Shown piece after piece: positions 42,936 to 52,454 of a stretch of DNA of 64,000 nt; the stretch's first letter is position 1, and the number at the start of each line of letters is the position of its first letter. The stretch covers positions 122,200-186,199 of the forward strand of contig JAWKLG010000012.1 of assembly GCA_041392845.1 (NCBI GenBank). Direction: 5' to 3'. The DNA is from JAGQWW01 sp041392845 (GTDB lineage Bacteria > Bacteroidota > Bacteroidia > Chitinophagales > Saprospiraceae). The notes below the pieces were generated by a model. That model was not told the origin of the DNA. It did not search any database and saw only the letters and a program-made list of their open reading frames with translations. Made by a program: the position numbers and the translations under genes.

Positions 42936-43682
42936 ATGATTCAGCATTTCTTTTCAATATTCAGATCTTCACAAACAACCAGAGATAACATCCTTGATTG
43001 GCCGGATGAGGATGCTGCAGACTTCGAGTTTTATCGTGATTTCTTTTTGGAAAATCAGGCAGCTGATTTATTGGAAGTCTTGAAAAAAGAAAACATTCCC
43101 TATCAATTTGAAGAGGTAAAATATGTTATCGATCCGGTTATCGTCGGACAAGCATTGAAGCCCAAATTTGTGCTCAAAATAAGAGCAATTGATTTTGAAA
43201 GAGCTAATAAAATATGGGAAGAGGTCATCAGGCAACACCCGGCAATTGAGAGCGACCACTACCTTCATGATTTTTCAACCCAGGAATTGCTGGCAATTGT
43301 CAACAATCCAACCTCCTGGTCGCTGGAAGACGTTGTGCTGGCAAAAATGCTTTTGGAAAAAGGGGGAATCATTATTGACGATGCATACCTTAAAGAAAAA
43401 GAAGAGGCTCGAATTCAAAAACTGAAAGAAGGAAAAGAACCTTCCAATATATGGATGGGCCTATATTTTGTAATGGCATTAACGGGTCCTTTTTTACATG
43501 TAATTCTAACCATGGCTTCTTTAGGAATGGGTTGGTATTATTGGAAAGATACTACAGTGAGTCCCAAAGGAGAAAAGTTCCCTACCTTCAGTGAAAACGG
43601 AAGGAAATTGGGACAGTGGTTGTTCTTTACAAGTTGGCTTGCTTTGGGGGCTTTTGTCGCTTTCATGTTTTTTGTGCGCTAA
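42936..43682 (+). CDS. Membrane protein of unknown function with a DUF2007-like N-terminal region
   Basis: This 248-residue protein has a soluble alpha/beta N-terminal part. LLEVLKKENIPYQFEEVKYV and RAIDFERANKIWEEVI resemble the short ferredoxin-like DUF2007 fold proposed as a signal-transducing module. A charged segment follows (LKEKEEARIQKLKEGKEP), and two hydrophobic helices come at the C-terminus (WMGLYFVMALTGPFLHVIL and WLFFTSWLALGAFVAFMFF). The cytoplasmic domain would be N-terminal. The DUF2007 match is tentative and the function unknown. dnaX follows after 91 bp. Confidence 0.6.
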   Translation: MIQHFFSIFRSSQTTRDNILDWPDEDAADFEFYRDFFLENQAADLLEVLKKENIPYQFEEVKYVIDPVIVGQALKPKFVLKIRAIDFERANKIWEEVIRQHPAIESDHYLHDFSTQELLAIVNNPTSWSLEDVVLAKMLLEKGGIIIDDAYLKEKEEARIQKLKEGKEPSNIWMGLYFVMALTGPFLHVILTMASLGMGWYYWKDTTVSPKGEKFPTFSENGRKLGQWLFFTSWLALGAFVAFMFFVR

Positions 43683-43773
43683 AATCTTTAGAAATTTAGA
43701 TCAGACTTTTTGAAATGATTACCTTTACCCACCTATCAAAAACAGCAGGAAATTAATTTTCAAAAAGTATTGA

Positions 43774-45558
43774 ATGTCTTTTGTAGTATCCGCAAGGAAA
43801 TATCGGCCCAATAGATTTGAAGATGTGGTGGGACAAGAGCATGTCGCCCTGACCCTCAAAAATGCATTGAGAAATGACAAACTTGCGCACGCATTTTTGT
43901 TTTGTGGTCCAAGAGGAGTTGGAAAAACCACCTGTGCACGGATTCTTGCCAAAGTTTTGAATTGCCAAAACACAAGTGAAGATTTCGAACCGTGTAATTC
44001 CTGTGAAAGCTGCACAGCATTCAATGAGAATGCCTCCTTTAATATCATTGAACTGGATGCTGCGTCTAATAATTCTGTCGAACACATTCGCCAGCTAATT
44101 GAGCAGGTGAGGTTTCAACCTCAGCAAGGTAAATATAAGGTGTTCATCATAGATGAGGTACATATGTTGTCAAGCCAGGCCTTCAATGCTTTTTTGAAGA
44201 CTTTGGAAGAGCCGCCGCCTTATGCCATTTTCATACTAGCAACTACAGAGAAACACAAGATCATTCCTACCATTCTTTCTCGATGTCAAATATTTGATTT
44301 TAAAAGAATTCAGGTCAATGAGATGGTAGAACATCTTAAAATGATCTGTGAAAAAGAAGGAATTGATGCTGATCCTGAAGCCCTTCATATCATCGCTCAA
44401 AAAGCAGACGGTGCATTAAGAGACTCCTTGTCTATTTTCGACCGAATTGCCAGTGCATCCGGAAAGAAAATCGCTTACGAAGATGTAATCAAAAATTTAA
44501 ATGTTCTGGACCATGATTACTTCTTTAAGTTTACGGACAAACTATTGTTAAGTGATTTCCCCGGACTCCTGCTATTGTTTGAAGAAGTTTTGAGAAATGG
44601 TTTTGATCCCGATCTTTTTGTTTCGAATCTTGCTGAGCACTTTAGGAATTTATTGGTTTGCAAAGACAAAGAAACCATCTCTTTGCTTGAGGTGAGCCAA
44701 AGCCTTAAAGAACGTTATTATCACCAGGCTAAATTAGCTTCTACTTCATTTTTACTTTCTGCTCTTAACATTGCAAATGAATGTGACATCCATTATAAAA
44801 TGGCCAAAAACAAAAGACTGCATGTCGAAATGGCCTTATTGAAAATGGGTTCTATTCAAATGGTAATACAAGGTAGTCCTATAGCCGCTGACGGTCAGGC
44901 CCCAGTCGGAAGCATTGAAAAAAAAACGCTTGATCGAAGCAATATAGAAACACCTAAGGTGCAAACAGCACCAATTGATGCCCCGGAAACGGTTGGAAAT
45001 TCCAATGCGACTACAAATAGCCAACCCAAAAAAGAGGAAGTTTCATCTAAAGAAATAGTTGAACAAATCGCTACTGCAAATCCCAAGACCAATGGAAATG
45101 TATCTGCTGGCGTGCCTAAACTATTGGACCTTGATGCCTTAACCGCCGAGGTTGAAGCAGAAGCCAAATCAGAAGTAATCAGAGAACCAAAATTGGACAT
45201 TGATAGTCTTCAACAAGCATGGTCTTCATATGCCCAGGAGAAAGAAAATCACGTCCGAACTGTTTTGGAAGCAGCAGAATTGAGCATCAATGGAAAGGTC
45301 GTGCGACCTGTTGTGGGTTCAAATCTCGCCCGAAATACCTTGCAGCAGGAAATGGGACTGATGGTCCACCTCAGGGAAGCACTGTATTGTGAAGACCTGG
45401 TTTGGGAAATTGAAGTAGATGAATCAAAGTCAGCAAATGCAAATATTCCTAAACCTCCAAAGCCGCTTACGCCTAAAGAAAAATTTCAAAAGATGATGGA
45501 GGTAAATCCTGCGGTTAAAGATGCATTTGATACATTCGATTTACGTTTGGATGAATAA
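43774..45558 (+). CDS. dnaX: DNA polymerase III subunit gamma/tau
   Basis: A 594-residue clamp-loader ATPase. The Walker A motif GPRGVGKT is at residues 45-52, the zinc Cys residues are C64, C74, C77 and C80, and the Walker B segment FIIDEVH ends at 130. The SRC arginine-finger motif is at 169-171. Domain III follows to about residue 370. A low-complexity Ser/Thr/Pro/Ala-rich stretch (about 385-470) leads to a C-terminal region that would bind other replisome subunits. I see no clear slippery A-run with a hairpin for programmed frameshifting to a short gamma form, but this was checked only by eye. Confidence 0.95.
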   Translation: MSFVVSARKYRPNRFEDVVGQEHVALTLKNALRNDKLAHAFLFCGPRGVGKTTCARILAKVLNCQNTSEDFEPCNSCESCTAFNENASFNIIELDAASNNSVEHIRQLIEQVRFQPQQGKYKVFIIDEVHMLSSQAFNAFLKTLEEPPPYAIFILATTEKHKIIPTILSRCQIFDFKRIQVNEMVEHLKMICEKEGIDADPEALHIIAQKADGALRDSLSIFDRIASASGKKIAYEDVIKNLNVLDHDYFFKFTDKLLLSDFPGLLLLFEEVLRNGFDPDLFVSNLAEHFRNLLVCKDKETISLLEVSQSLKERYYHQAKLASTSFLLSALNIANECDIHYKMAKNKRLHVEMALLKMGSIQMVIQGSPIAADGQAPVGSIEKKTLDRSNIETPKVQTAPIDAPETVGNSNATTNSQPKKEEVSSKEIVEQIATANPKTNGNVSAGVPKLLDLDALTAEVEAEAKSEVIREPKLDIDSLQQAWSSYAQEKENHVRTVLEAAELSINGKVVRPVVGSNLARNTLQQEMGLMVHLREALYCEDLVWEIEVDESKSANANIPKPPKPLTPKEKFQKMMEVNPAVKDAFDTFDLRLDE

Positions 45559-45560
45559 GC

Positions 45561-46070
45561 TTATAAGAGATAATAAATCAACAAAATAACACCTGTCACA
45601 ACCAGTACTATTAGCAAACCCGATATTAATTTGCTCTTTACCCTTAGCATTATAAGACTGATTAAACCAAAGATTAATCCGGTAATGCTCATAAAGAGTA
45701 TTTGCGTGAAATCAATTTTTCCTAAACCTTCATGACTTGCTACCCAGGTCCAGTTTGGTATAATTTTTAAAAATAATTGAAAAACCATCGTTCCAACAAG
45801 TGTAACCAACAGGCTTAGAATCAATAATTTCCAACCCTGAATTCTTGATTTTAATTTTTCTACAGAACGTACCAAGGCTCCAATTACAATCCAGGTCCAT
45901 AATAGCATAAGTCCGGCAACCAAATCGTCACCATAATCAGGAAAAATATTCAGCAGCCAACTTTCTAACCAAAGCAATAATATGAAACCCCCGGTTATGC
46001 TGACTGCTGCAAATAAACCTGCATTTGCCAGGACTTTTAAGTCAGAACTATTTTTAGCAAGATTTGTCAT
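45561..46070 (-). CDS. Membrane protein of unknown function
   Basis: This 169-residue protein has four to five hydrophobic segments: AVSITGGFILLLWLESWLL, LVAGLMLLWTWIVIGALV, LLILSLLVTLVGTMVFQLF, FMSITGLIFGLISLIML and LLIVLVVTGVILLIYYLL. Short loops separate them. There is no recognised motif. It is convergent with dnaX (2 bp between stops) and divergent from the DUF255 gene. Confidence 0.6.
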   Translation of the reverse strand: MTNLAKNSSDLKVLANAGLFAAVSITGGFILLLWLESWLLNIFPDYGDDLVAGLMLLWTWIVIGALVRSVEKLKSRIQGWKLLILSLLVTLVGTMVFQLFLKIIPNWTWVASHEGLGKIDFTQILFMSITGLIFGLISLIMLRVKSKLISGLLIVLVVTGVILLIYYLL

Positions 46071-46145
46071 TTCGTTGTGTTTAGGTTAGTCTTGTAAAAA
46101 TAATTTTTCCAATCTAAAATCTTCCATCTCGTTAAAATATCCACC

Positions 46146-48194
46146 ATGCCAAATCACCTTTCCAAAGAAACAAGTCCTTATTTATTGCAGCACGCCAACA
46201 ACCCGGTAGATTGGTTTCCTTGGGGAAAAGATGCATTTGAAAAGGCCAAAAGAGAAAATAAACCGGTTATTGTGAGTATTGGCTATTCAACCTGCCATTG
46301 GTGCCATGTCATGGAACGGGAATCCTTTGAAAATACTGTGGTTGCTGATTATATGAATCAGCATTTTGTGAATATTAAAGTAGATAGAGAAGAAAGACCG
46401 GATATCGATCAGATTTACATGGAAGTTTGCCAACTTATTAATGGAAGTGGTGGCTGGCCCTTAAACGTTTTTTTAAAACCCAACCAGGAACCCTTCTTTG
46501 CAGGAACCTATTATCCTCCCCAATCTTTGCATAACAGGCCGTCATGGATGCAGTTGCTTCAACATTTAAATGGAATTTATCATGATAAGCCTGATTTAAT
46601 TGAAGAGCAAACTGAAAAAATAATGAGTATCCTGAAAAAAGAGGAAACTTCAGATGTGTTATCCAGATTAGATGGAAATCTCAGTTCATCACCTTCATCT
46701 GGTTCCAAACTTCAAAAAATAGCTGATAAACTAGAGCAGGGATTTGATCGCCAATATGGTGGATTTGGTGGTGCTCCCAAATTTCCCTCAACCATGTCTT
46801 TGGATTATTTGCTTGTTTTTGGACATCACTTTGAAGATGAAACAGCATTGGATCATGTACATTTCTCATTGAAAAAAATGATTTTCGGGGGGATTTACGA
46901 CCAAATAGGGGGAGGTTTTTCCAGATATGCTACCGATAAAGAATGGCTGGTTCCTCATTTTGAAAAAATGCTTTATGACAATGCCTTGCTCATGAGTCTT
47001 TTGTCAGATGCTTTCAAGGTTACTGGAATCGAACTGTATAAGGATACCATACTTGAAACTGTGTCTTGGCTTAAAAGGGAAATGTTGTCTGATGAAGGCG
47101 CATTTTATAGTGCTTTGGATGCAGATTCTGAAGGAGTGGAAGGGAAATACTATGTCTGGGATGCTAATGAGTTGAAAAATATTTTAAAAGAGGATTACGA
47201 ACTTTTCGCCAACTTTTATGGAGTGACCGAATTCGGTAACTGGGAAGGAAAAAATATCCTTTACCGAAAAGAAACCATCCGGGATTATGCCCAGAGAAAT
47301 GGTTTGGATCCTTCAGAATTTAAATCAAAACTAGAAAACGCGGGAAAATGTGTTTTAAAAGAACGGGAAAAAAGGGTTGCTCCGGGATTGGATAATAAAA
47401 TTCTTACTGATTGGAATGCTTTGATGATTTCAAGCCTGTTAAAAGGAGCTGGTGCACTTGGGATTGAGGAATTGGCGGATATTGCGATTAATGCCTACAG
47501 ATTTTTAGAATTAAATATGATTGAAAAGAATGAAATCTTCCATGTAAAGAATTCAGAAACCAAAATTCCGGGCTTCCTTGATGATTATAGCTTTTTCATA
47601 CAAGCTTCATTAGATTTGTTTGAATATACTCAGGAAAGGAAATATCTCCAACAGGCAGAATACTTTGCAACTAAGGTTTTTGAACTATTTAATACACCCT
47701 CAAACGATTTCTTTTACTTTACTTCAAAAAATCAAGAAACCTTAATTACCAGAAGAGTTGATTTATTTGACAATGCTACTCCTTCAGGTAATTCAACCAT
47801 GTTGCATAACCTTTACAGATTATCAAGGATAATTGATGCTCCAAACTATAAAAGTAGGGTAGAAGTAATGCTTGGTAAAATTGAGTCCACATTACAGGCT
47901 TATCCTACAGCAGTTTCGAATTGGGCAAAAGGGTATTTTTTTAATCATACCGAAGGAAAGGAGATTGCGGTTTTAGGCGAAAATGCATTGGATTTTCAAA
48001 AAGATATTTTAAAACAATATTTACCTAACACCGTAATATTGGCAAATACCGAAGCAGATGACAACCTGTTGCTTCTTAAGGGTAGATTTGTTGAAGGAAA
48101 AACACTTATATATTTGTGCGAAAATTTCCAATGCAAACGACCCTTTGAAAATATTGACCAACTCATAAAAGAACTTGGCTCCAAAGTGCTCTAA
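46146..48194 (+). CDS. DUF255 thioredoxin-like / SPATA20 (YyaL) family protein
   Basis: This 682-residue protein has an N-terminal thioredoxin-like domain containing C50-H-W-C53 (STCHWCHVM) and the conserved DREERPDID segment. A long alpha/alpha toroid-like domain follows (FGGAPKFPSTMSLDYLL; GGIYDQIGGGFSRYATD; LDADSEGVEGKYYVW; NKILTDWNALMISSL). It has no signal peptide, so it should be cytoplasmic. The family is conserved from bacteria to mammals (SPATA20), but its activity is not firmly known; a link to sugar epimerase-like folds has been suggested. Confidence 0.9.
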   Translation: MPNHLSKETSPYLLQHANNPVDWFPWGKDAFEKAKRENKPVIVSIGYSTCHWCHVMERESFENTVVADYMNQHFVNIKVDREERPDIDQIYMEVCQLINGSGGWPLNVFLKPNQEPFFAGTYYPPQSLHNRPSWMQLLQHLNGIYHDKPDLIEEQTEKIMSILKKEETSDVLSRLDGNLSSSPSSGSKLQKIADKLEQGFDRQYGGFGGAPKFPSTMSLDYLLVFGHHFEDETALDHVHFSLKKMIFGGIYDQIGGGFSRYATDKEWLVPHFEKMLYDNALLMSLLSDAFKVTGIELYKDTILETVSWLKREMLSDEGAFYSALDADSEGVEGKYYVWDANELKNILKEDYELFANFYGVTEFGNWEGKNILYRKETIRDYAQRNGLDPSEFKSKLENAGKCVLKEREKRVAPGLDNKILTDWNALMISSLLKGAGALGIEELADIAINAYRFLELNMIEKNEIFHVKNSETKIPGFLDDYSFFIQASLDLFEYTQERKYLQQAEYFATKVFELFNTPSNDFFYFTSKNQETLITRRVDLFDNATPSGNSTMLHNLYRLSRIIDAPNYKSRVEVMLGKIESTLQAYPTAVSNWAKGYFFNHTEGKEIAVLGENALDFQKDILKQYLPNTVILANTEADDNLLLLKGRFVEGKTLIYLCENFQCKRPFENIDQLIKELGSKVL

Positions 48195-48212
48195 TCCTTT
48201 TACAATTTTCAG

Positions 48213-49004
48213 ATGTACGAATTTCATAAGGACAAAAAAAGATATTTCGAATATCAATATTGGACAGCAAGGGATTATATCATTCCTTTTTTGTCTGATA
48301 AAATTAATTTAGAAAATAAATTGCAGGTTTTAGAAGTAGGTTGCGCTGAAGCAGGAGTACTTAAGGCGTTTTTAGAAACGGGTCATCAATGTACTGGTAT
48401 AGAATTAAGTGAAGCGCGAACGGACCTGGCTAAAGAATTTCAAAAGGATGCCATTAAAGAGGGTCGATTAAAATTCATCAACCGAAATATTTATGATATT
48501 GATGAAGAAAGGGATCTTGAATCAAAATTTGATTTAATTATTTTAAAGGATGTAATTGAACACATTCCGGATCAACAAAAGATTATTGCCAGGTTAAAAG
48601 ATTTTCTTCTACCGGGGGGAATTATATTTTTTGGCTTTCCTCCATGGCAAATGCCATTTGGAGGGCATCAGCAAATCTGTCAGAACAAAATCCTGAAGGC
48701 CCTGCCTTGGTACCATTTACTGCCATATGGAATCTACCGAAAGATTTTAAAAGCAGGTGGAGAAAGGGAGGCCATCATCAAAGAATTAATTGAAATAAAA
48801 GATACAGGAATTTCAATTGGGCAATTTGAGACCTATTGCAAAAGAAATAATTTGAAAATTTTAAAGAGGAAATTCTTTTTAACCAATCCAATCTATAAGT
48901 TTAAGTTTGGGTTGCCAGTCATTGCATATCCAAAGTTCATTGGTTTCATACCATTTATTAGGAATTTCTACATTACTGCATCATATTATATAGTGTCGGA
49001 TTGA
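48213..49004 (+). CDS. Class I SAM-dependent methyltransferase
   Basis: This 263-residue protein has motif I VLEVGCAEAGVLKAF, an acidic residue ending strand 2 (TGIELSEART), and the post-motif FDLIILKDVIEHIPD typical of methyltransferase 11/23-type enzymes. The C-terminal 100 residues (FGFPPWQMPFGGHQQICQ onward) resemble enzymes acting on small or lipid-like substrates, but the substrate cannot be named. It follows the DUF255 gene by 18 bp on the same strand. Confidence 0.82.
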   Translation: MYEFHKDKKRYFEYQYWTARDYIIPFLSDKINLENKLQVLEVGCAEAGVLKAFLETGHQCTGIELSEARTDLAKEFQKDAIKEGRLKFINRNIYDIDEERDLESKFDLIILKDVIEHIPDQQKIIARLKDFLLPGGIIFFGFPPWQMPFGGHQQICQNKILKALPWYHLLPYGIYRKILKAGGEREAIIKELIEIKDTGISIGQFETYCKRNNLKILKRKFFLTNPIYKFKFGLPVIAYPKFIGFIPFIRNFYITASYYIVSD

Positions 49005-49095
49005 AAGCTTAATATTTAATTTTTTAAAAGCCTTCAATAAATGTTTACAGATCCCGTTTCAAAGTTTTATATTGCGAACGATTCTAAAAACATAT

Positions 49096-50061
49096 ATGTC
49101 AAAAAGACTTATACCTCTAATTGTTTTAATTACCGGAGTGGTTTTATGCCGGGGTCAACAAGCGCCCCAGTATAGTATGTATATGTTTAACCAACTCCAA
49201 TTTAACCCTGCCTATGCGGGTATGGACAATTCCGTCAATTTTACGGGGGTTTTTAGAAAGCAGTGGGTGGATTTAGACGGAAGCCCTTCCCAACAATCAA
49301 TAAATGCACATTTACCATTGTATTTTATTAGTAGTGGATTTGGACTTAGTTTCGATAATGATCAATTAGGTGCGAGAACCTACTCTAATTTAAAGATTCA
49401 CTATAATTACCAAATTCCAGTAGGAAGGTCAGGGATTTTTAGTCTTGGATTTAATGGTAGTGTAGGTCAGTTCGGTTGGGATGGTTCAAAGTTGAGAAGT
49501 CCGGATGGTAATTACAACAATGGAATAAACCATCAGGATAATTTGTTACCAACCGGATCGGTCAATGCAAGTATTTTCGATGTAGGCCTGGGCGCATTTT
49601 ATAAAAATGAAAATATCCAGGCAGGTGTTTCTGCCAATAATATTTTGAACTCAAACATTGTTTTGGACGATGTGAGTTTGTATAATGAAAGACAATATTT
49701 TGGGTATTTGCAATATAATTGGGCTTTTTCAAATTCTTTTGAATTATTACCTTCTATATTGTTAAAATCAGATTTAAATGAATGGCAGGCCGAAGTTTCT
49801 GCTGTTTTAAGATATAATGGCAATATTTTTGGTGGGGTAGGATATCGAGGTTTTGATAACTCCCATCTCGATGGCTTGGTTTTTATTGCAGGCTTTAATA
49901 TAGGGGCACAGACTATTCTTGGATATTCTTATGATTTAACCTTATCCCCCTTGAGTTCTGCTAATAATGGTTCTCACGAAATAATATTGAATTATCGTTT
50001 AAAAGAAAATTTTGGAAAAGGTAAATTGCCTAAAGTGATCTACAATCCAAGATTTTTATAA
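49096..50061 (+). CDS. PorP/SprF family type IX secretion outer-membrane protein
   Basis: The ATG at 49096 gives 321 residues with a signal peptide (LIPLIVLITGVVLCRG). The PorP/SprF hallmark follows directly: QQAPQYSMYMFNQLQFNPAYAG. The rest has alternating strands of a beta barrel, with an aromatic end. These proteins work with the T9SS at the outer membrane; SprF is specific for SprB-like adhesins and the P. gingivalis PorP is part of the core set. The order porP, K, L, M, N here matches the P. gingivalis por operon, although 313 bp separate it from gldK. Confidence 0.9.
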   Translation: MSKRLIPLIVLITGVVLCRGQQAPQYSMYMFNQLQFNPAYAGMDNSVNFTGVFRKQWVDLDGSPSQQSINAHLPLYFISSGFGLSFDNDQLGARTYSNLKIHYNYQIPVGRSGIFSLGFNGSVGQFGWDGSKLRSPDGNYNNGINHQDNLLPTGSVNASIFDVGLGAFYKNENIQAGVSANNILNSNIVLDDVSLYNERQYFGYLQYNWAFSNSFELLPSILLKSDLNEWQAEVSAVLRYNGNIFGGVGYRGFDNSHLDGLVFIAGFNIGAQTILGYSYDLTLSPLSSANNGSHEIILNYRLKENFGKGKLPKVIYNPRFL

Positions 50062-50374
50062 CTTTGCCTTTTATTCGTTAAAAAGGATAAAGTTCATGAT
50101 ATTATTAGACTGAATTTATAATCTTTGGTCTTTTAATTCTCTTGAAAGTTGCCTTGGCAATAATAATTTTAAAAATTATGTTCCTTTTGGCGACTTTTAC
50201 ATTAAAGTTTTGAAACCTAAAAATTAGCTTTGAGGAAATATCGTTTTTTGGACGCTGTTCGAAATATGATAATTGTACTCTTAGTTAAAACGGAAAATTT
50301 ATTTTTGCTTATATGAACAAAGCGCCTATCTTTACGCGCGTTTTTTAAATCTGAAGGAAAACTTGGGTTTTAAC
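50062..50374. other. 313-bp spacer before gldK
   Basis: No coding frame is evident. A perfect -7-like TAACTTTG overlaps the porP stop (50059-50066) without a matching -33, so it may be chance. AT-rich short inverted repeats lie near 50165-50185. The gldK promoter is at the right end. Confidence 0.4.
50305..50334 (+). promoter_or_regulatory. Promoter of gldK
   Basis: TTG at 50305-50307, a 19-bp spacer and TATCTTTA at 50327-50334 give a start near 50341, about 35 nt before the ATG. A consensus promoter here means gldK need not depend on read-through from porP. Confidence 0.65.
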
Positions 50375-51622
50375 ATGAAAAAACTATTAAAGTCCCTCTG
50401 CGCACTTGTGATTCTAACGACGGTTATCAGTTCTTGTGGTACTCGTCAAAACGGTCAACTCATCGGAGTGATGGATCGTCCTACCTGGAATGGTATCAAC
50501 CCTTATGGAATGGTTTATGTTCCCTCCGGAACATTACACATTGGAGTTGGTGACGAAGACATCAGTAGTACCTTTGTACAAAGACCGAAATCTGTTTCCA
50601 TCCAGGGTTTTTACATGGATGATACTGAAATCACCAACAACGAATATCGCCAATTCGTTTATTGGGTGAGAGACTCCGTTGCTCACGCAATGCTGGATCA
50701 CTACATTGAGGATGAAGTCACAGGCGAACAAAAAATTGATTGGGAATATGAAATCGACTGGGAAGACGAGATCCTTCAGGATATGTACTTCCAGGGAGAT
50801 GATGCATTCTCAGGAAAAAATGAATTGGACACTCGTAAATTAGTTTATGAGTACGAATGGTACGATTGGAAAGGTGCTGCGCACAATAAAGATCAAAACC
50901 GTTCCCGTTCATCTTTTATCAAAAAGAAGAAAATCAAGATCTACCCTGACACCTTGGTGTGGGTAAGAGATTTTGCTTACTCTTATAATGAGCCAATGAC
51001 CAGAAACTACTTCTGGCACCCTGCTTTCGATGATTATCCGGTAGTAGGTGTTGATTGGCACATGGCTAATGCTTTTGCATACTGGAGAACCCAGTTGTGG
51101 AATCGTTACCAGGCAGAAAATGGTGTAAACTCTGAAGATTTCAGATTGCCATTTGAGCATGAGTGGGAATACGCTTCAAGAGGCGGACACGATCTTGCTC
51201 CGTTCCCTTGGGGTGGATACTACCTTAGAAATGCTAAAGGATGTCTTTTGGCAAACTTCAAACCTGGTCGCGGAAACTATCCGGAAGATGGTGGTTTCTA
51301 CACAGTAAAAGCAGATGCTTATTTCCCTAACGATTACGGTCTTTTCAACATGGCCGGTAACGTTTCAGAGTGGACTTCAACCGCTTATTACGAAAATGCA
51401 TACTCTTTCATTCATGACCTTAACCCTGACATCCGCTACGATGCAGAGGATGATTCTCCTGAAGCTGACAAGCGTAAAGTTATCAGAGGTGGTTCATGGA
51501 AAGATATAGGATTCTTCCTACAGACTGGCGTTCGCCATTGGGAGTACCAAGATACAACCAAATCTTACATTGGTTTCAGATGTGCTCTTACATTCCTAGG
51601 ACGTTCCATTAACGACTTTTAA
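50375..51622 (+). CDS. gldK: Gliding motility/T9SS lipoprotein GldK (PorK)
   Basis: The ATG at 50375 gives 415 residues. The lipoprotein signal (LLKSLCALVILTTVISSC) ends at a Cys suited to lipidation. The body is an FGE-sulfatase (SUMF1-like) fold: MVYVPSGTLHIG, YMDDTEITNNEYRQF, VVGVDWHMANAFAYW, RLPFEHEWEYASRGG, GNVSEWTSTAYY and KVIRGGSWKDIGF. GldK forms, with GldN, the periplasmic ring attached to the outer membrane. Its place before gldL, gldM and gldN distinguishes it from the related GldJ. An intrinsic terminator lies 4 bp after the stop. Confidence 0.93.
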   Translation: MKKLLKSLCALVILTTVISSCGTRQNGQLIGVMDRPTWNGINPYGMVYVPSGTLHIGVGDEDISSTFVQRPKSVSIQGFYMDDTEITNNEYRQFVYWVRDSVAHAMLDHYIEDEVTGEQKIDWEYEIDWEDEILQDMYFQGDDAFSGKNELDTRKLVYEYEWYDWKGAAHNKDQNRSRSSFIKKKKIKIYPDTLVWVRDFAYSYNEPMTRNYFWHPAFDDYPVVGVDWHMANAFAYWRTQLWNRYQAENGVNSEDFRLPFEHEWEYASRGGHDLAPFPWGGYYLRNAKGCLLANFKPGRGNYPEDGGFYTVKADAYFPNDYGLFNMAGNVSEWTSTAYYENAYSFIHDLNPDIRYDAEDDSPEADKRKVIRGGSWKDIGFFLQTGVRHWEYQDTTKSYIGFRCALTFLGRSINDF

Positions 51623-51626
51623 TTGA

Positions 51627-51666
51627 AAAAACTAAGGTGGGTAACATTTTCCCACCTTAGTTTTTT
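51627..51666 (+). terminator. Intrinsic terminator between gldK and gldL
   Basis: CTAAGGTGGG (51632-51641) pairs with CCCACCTTAG (51651-51660), loop TAACATTTT. Five A precede it and six T follow. It lies inside the gld cluster with all genes on the same strand. Confidence 0.88.
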
Positions 51667-51799
51667 ATGGACCCCTTCCGACTGAAAAAAAACTGAAAAG
51701 TTATTGTAACTTATTTCAGTTGTAGCATTATTCGGTAGGGTTGTGGATGATTTAACCCTGTGGTATTTTTTTAACTAACCTATTTAAAAACAAAAGACA

Positions 51800-52399
51800 A
51801 TGAGTTTTCTTAAGAGCAAGGGCTTTAAGTATGTTAAGAACCTAATCATTGGTGTCGGTGCATCTGTTGTACTTCTTGGTGCACTATTCAAATTGGAGAG
51901 TTGGCCTTTAGCCAGTGAGTTCCTTATCGCTGGATTGTGTACAGAAGCCTTTATCTTCCTTTTCCTTGGATTGATTGGTCCAGAGCCGGATTATTACTGG
52001 AATAAACTTTATCCAGGCTTGGATGATTACAATTCAAATATCGCTCCTCTTACCGAAGGACCAGTTGGTGCTTCTGCAGGTCAGAAAGCATTGAATGGTG
52101 AAGTTGTTGAGCAGCAGTTGGGTGGAATGTTGACTGAACTTCAGACTATGTCTAAAAGTTTGTCTTCATTGAAAGCACTTCAGGAAGTTGATTTCTCTGG
52201 TACTCAGGAGCAAATCAAATCAATGGGTAATTTCTACACCAAAATGAATGAAGCAATGGCTGACCTTGGTGATTCTTTGGAAGATACTAAGCGTTACAAA
52301 GATCAGTTGGTTCATTTGAACAAAAACTTGAATAACCTTAACAACGTTTATGGTAGCATGCTTAGCGCAATGGCTAACATTGGACGTAATAATGATTAA
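51800..52399 (+). CDS. gldL: T9SS/gliding motor protein GldL
   Basis: 199 residues. Two TM helices lie at about residues 14-31 (NLIIGVGASVVLLGALF) and 40-58 (EFLIAGLCTEAFIFLFLGL), followed by the conserved GPEPDYYW and a cytoplasmic coiled-coil tail. E49 inside helix 2 falls where the F. johnsoniae motor's essential Glu (E49) is reported, and K31 ends helix 1. With GldM, GldL forms the proton-driven rotary motor in the inner membrane. The 177-bp gap after gldK contains a terminator, and I found no convincing promoter of its own. Confidence 0.95.
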   Translation: MSFLKSKGFKYVKNLIIGVGASVVLLGALFKLESWPLASEFLIAGLCTEAFIFLFLGLIGPEPDYYWNKLYPGLDDYNSNIAPLTEGPVGASAGQKALNGEVVEQQLGGMLTELQTMSKSLSSLKALQEVDFSGTQEQIKSMGNFYTKMNEAMADLGDSLEDTKRYKDQLVHLNKNLNNLNNVYGSMLSAMANIGRNND

Positions 52400-52454
52400 T
52401 CCAGTTAATCTTATCTAGCAAAGGCTCATTTATTAATCCTTAAATTAAACTTCT

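Noticed and set aside
50059..50066. Promoter for an RNA between porP and gldK
   Set aside because: The TAACTTTG match overlaps the porP stop and has no TTG at the right distance, and no terminator follows before gldK.
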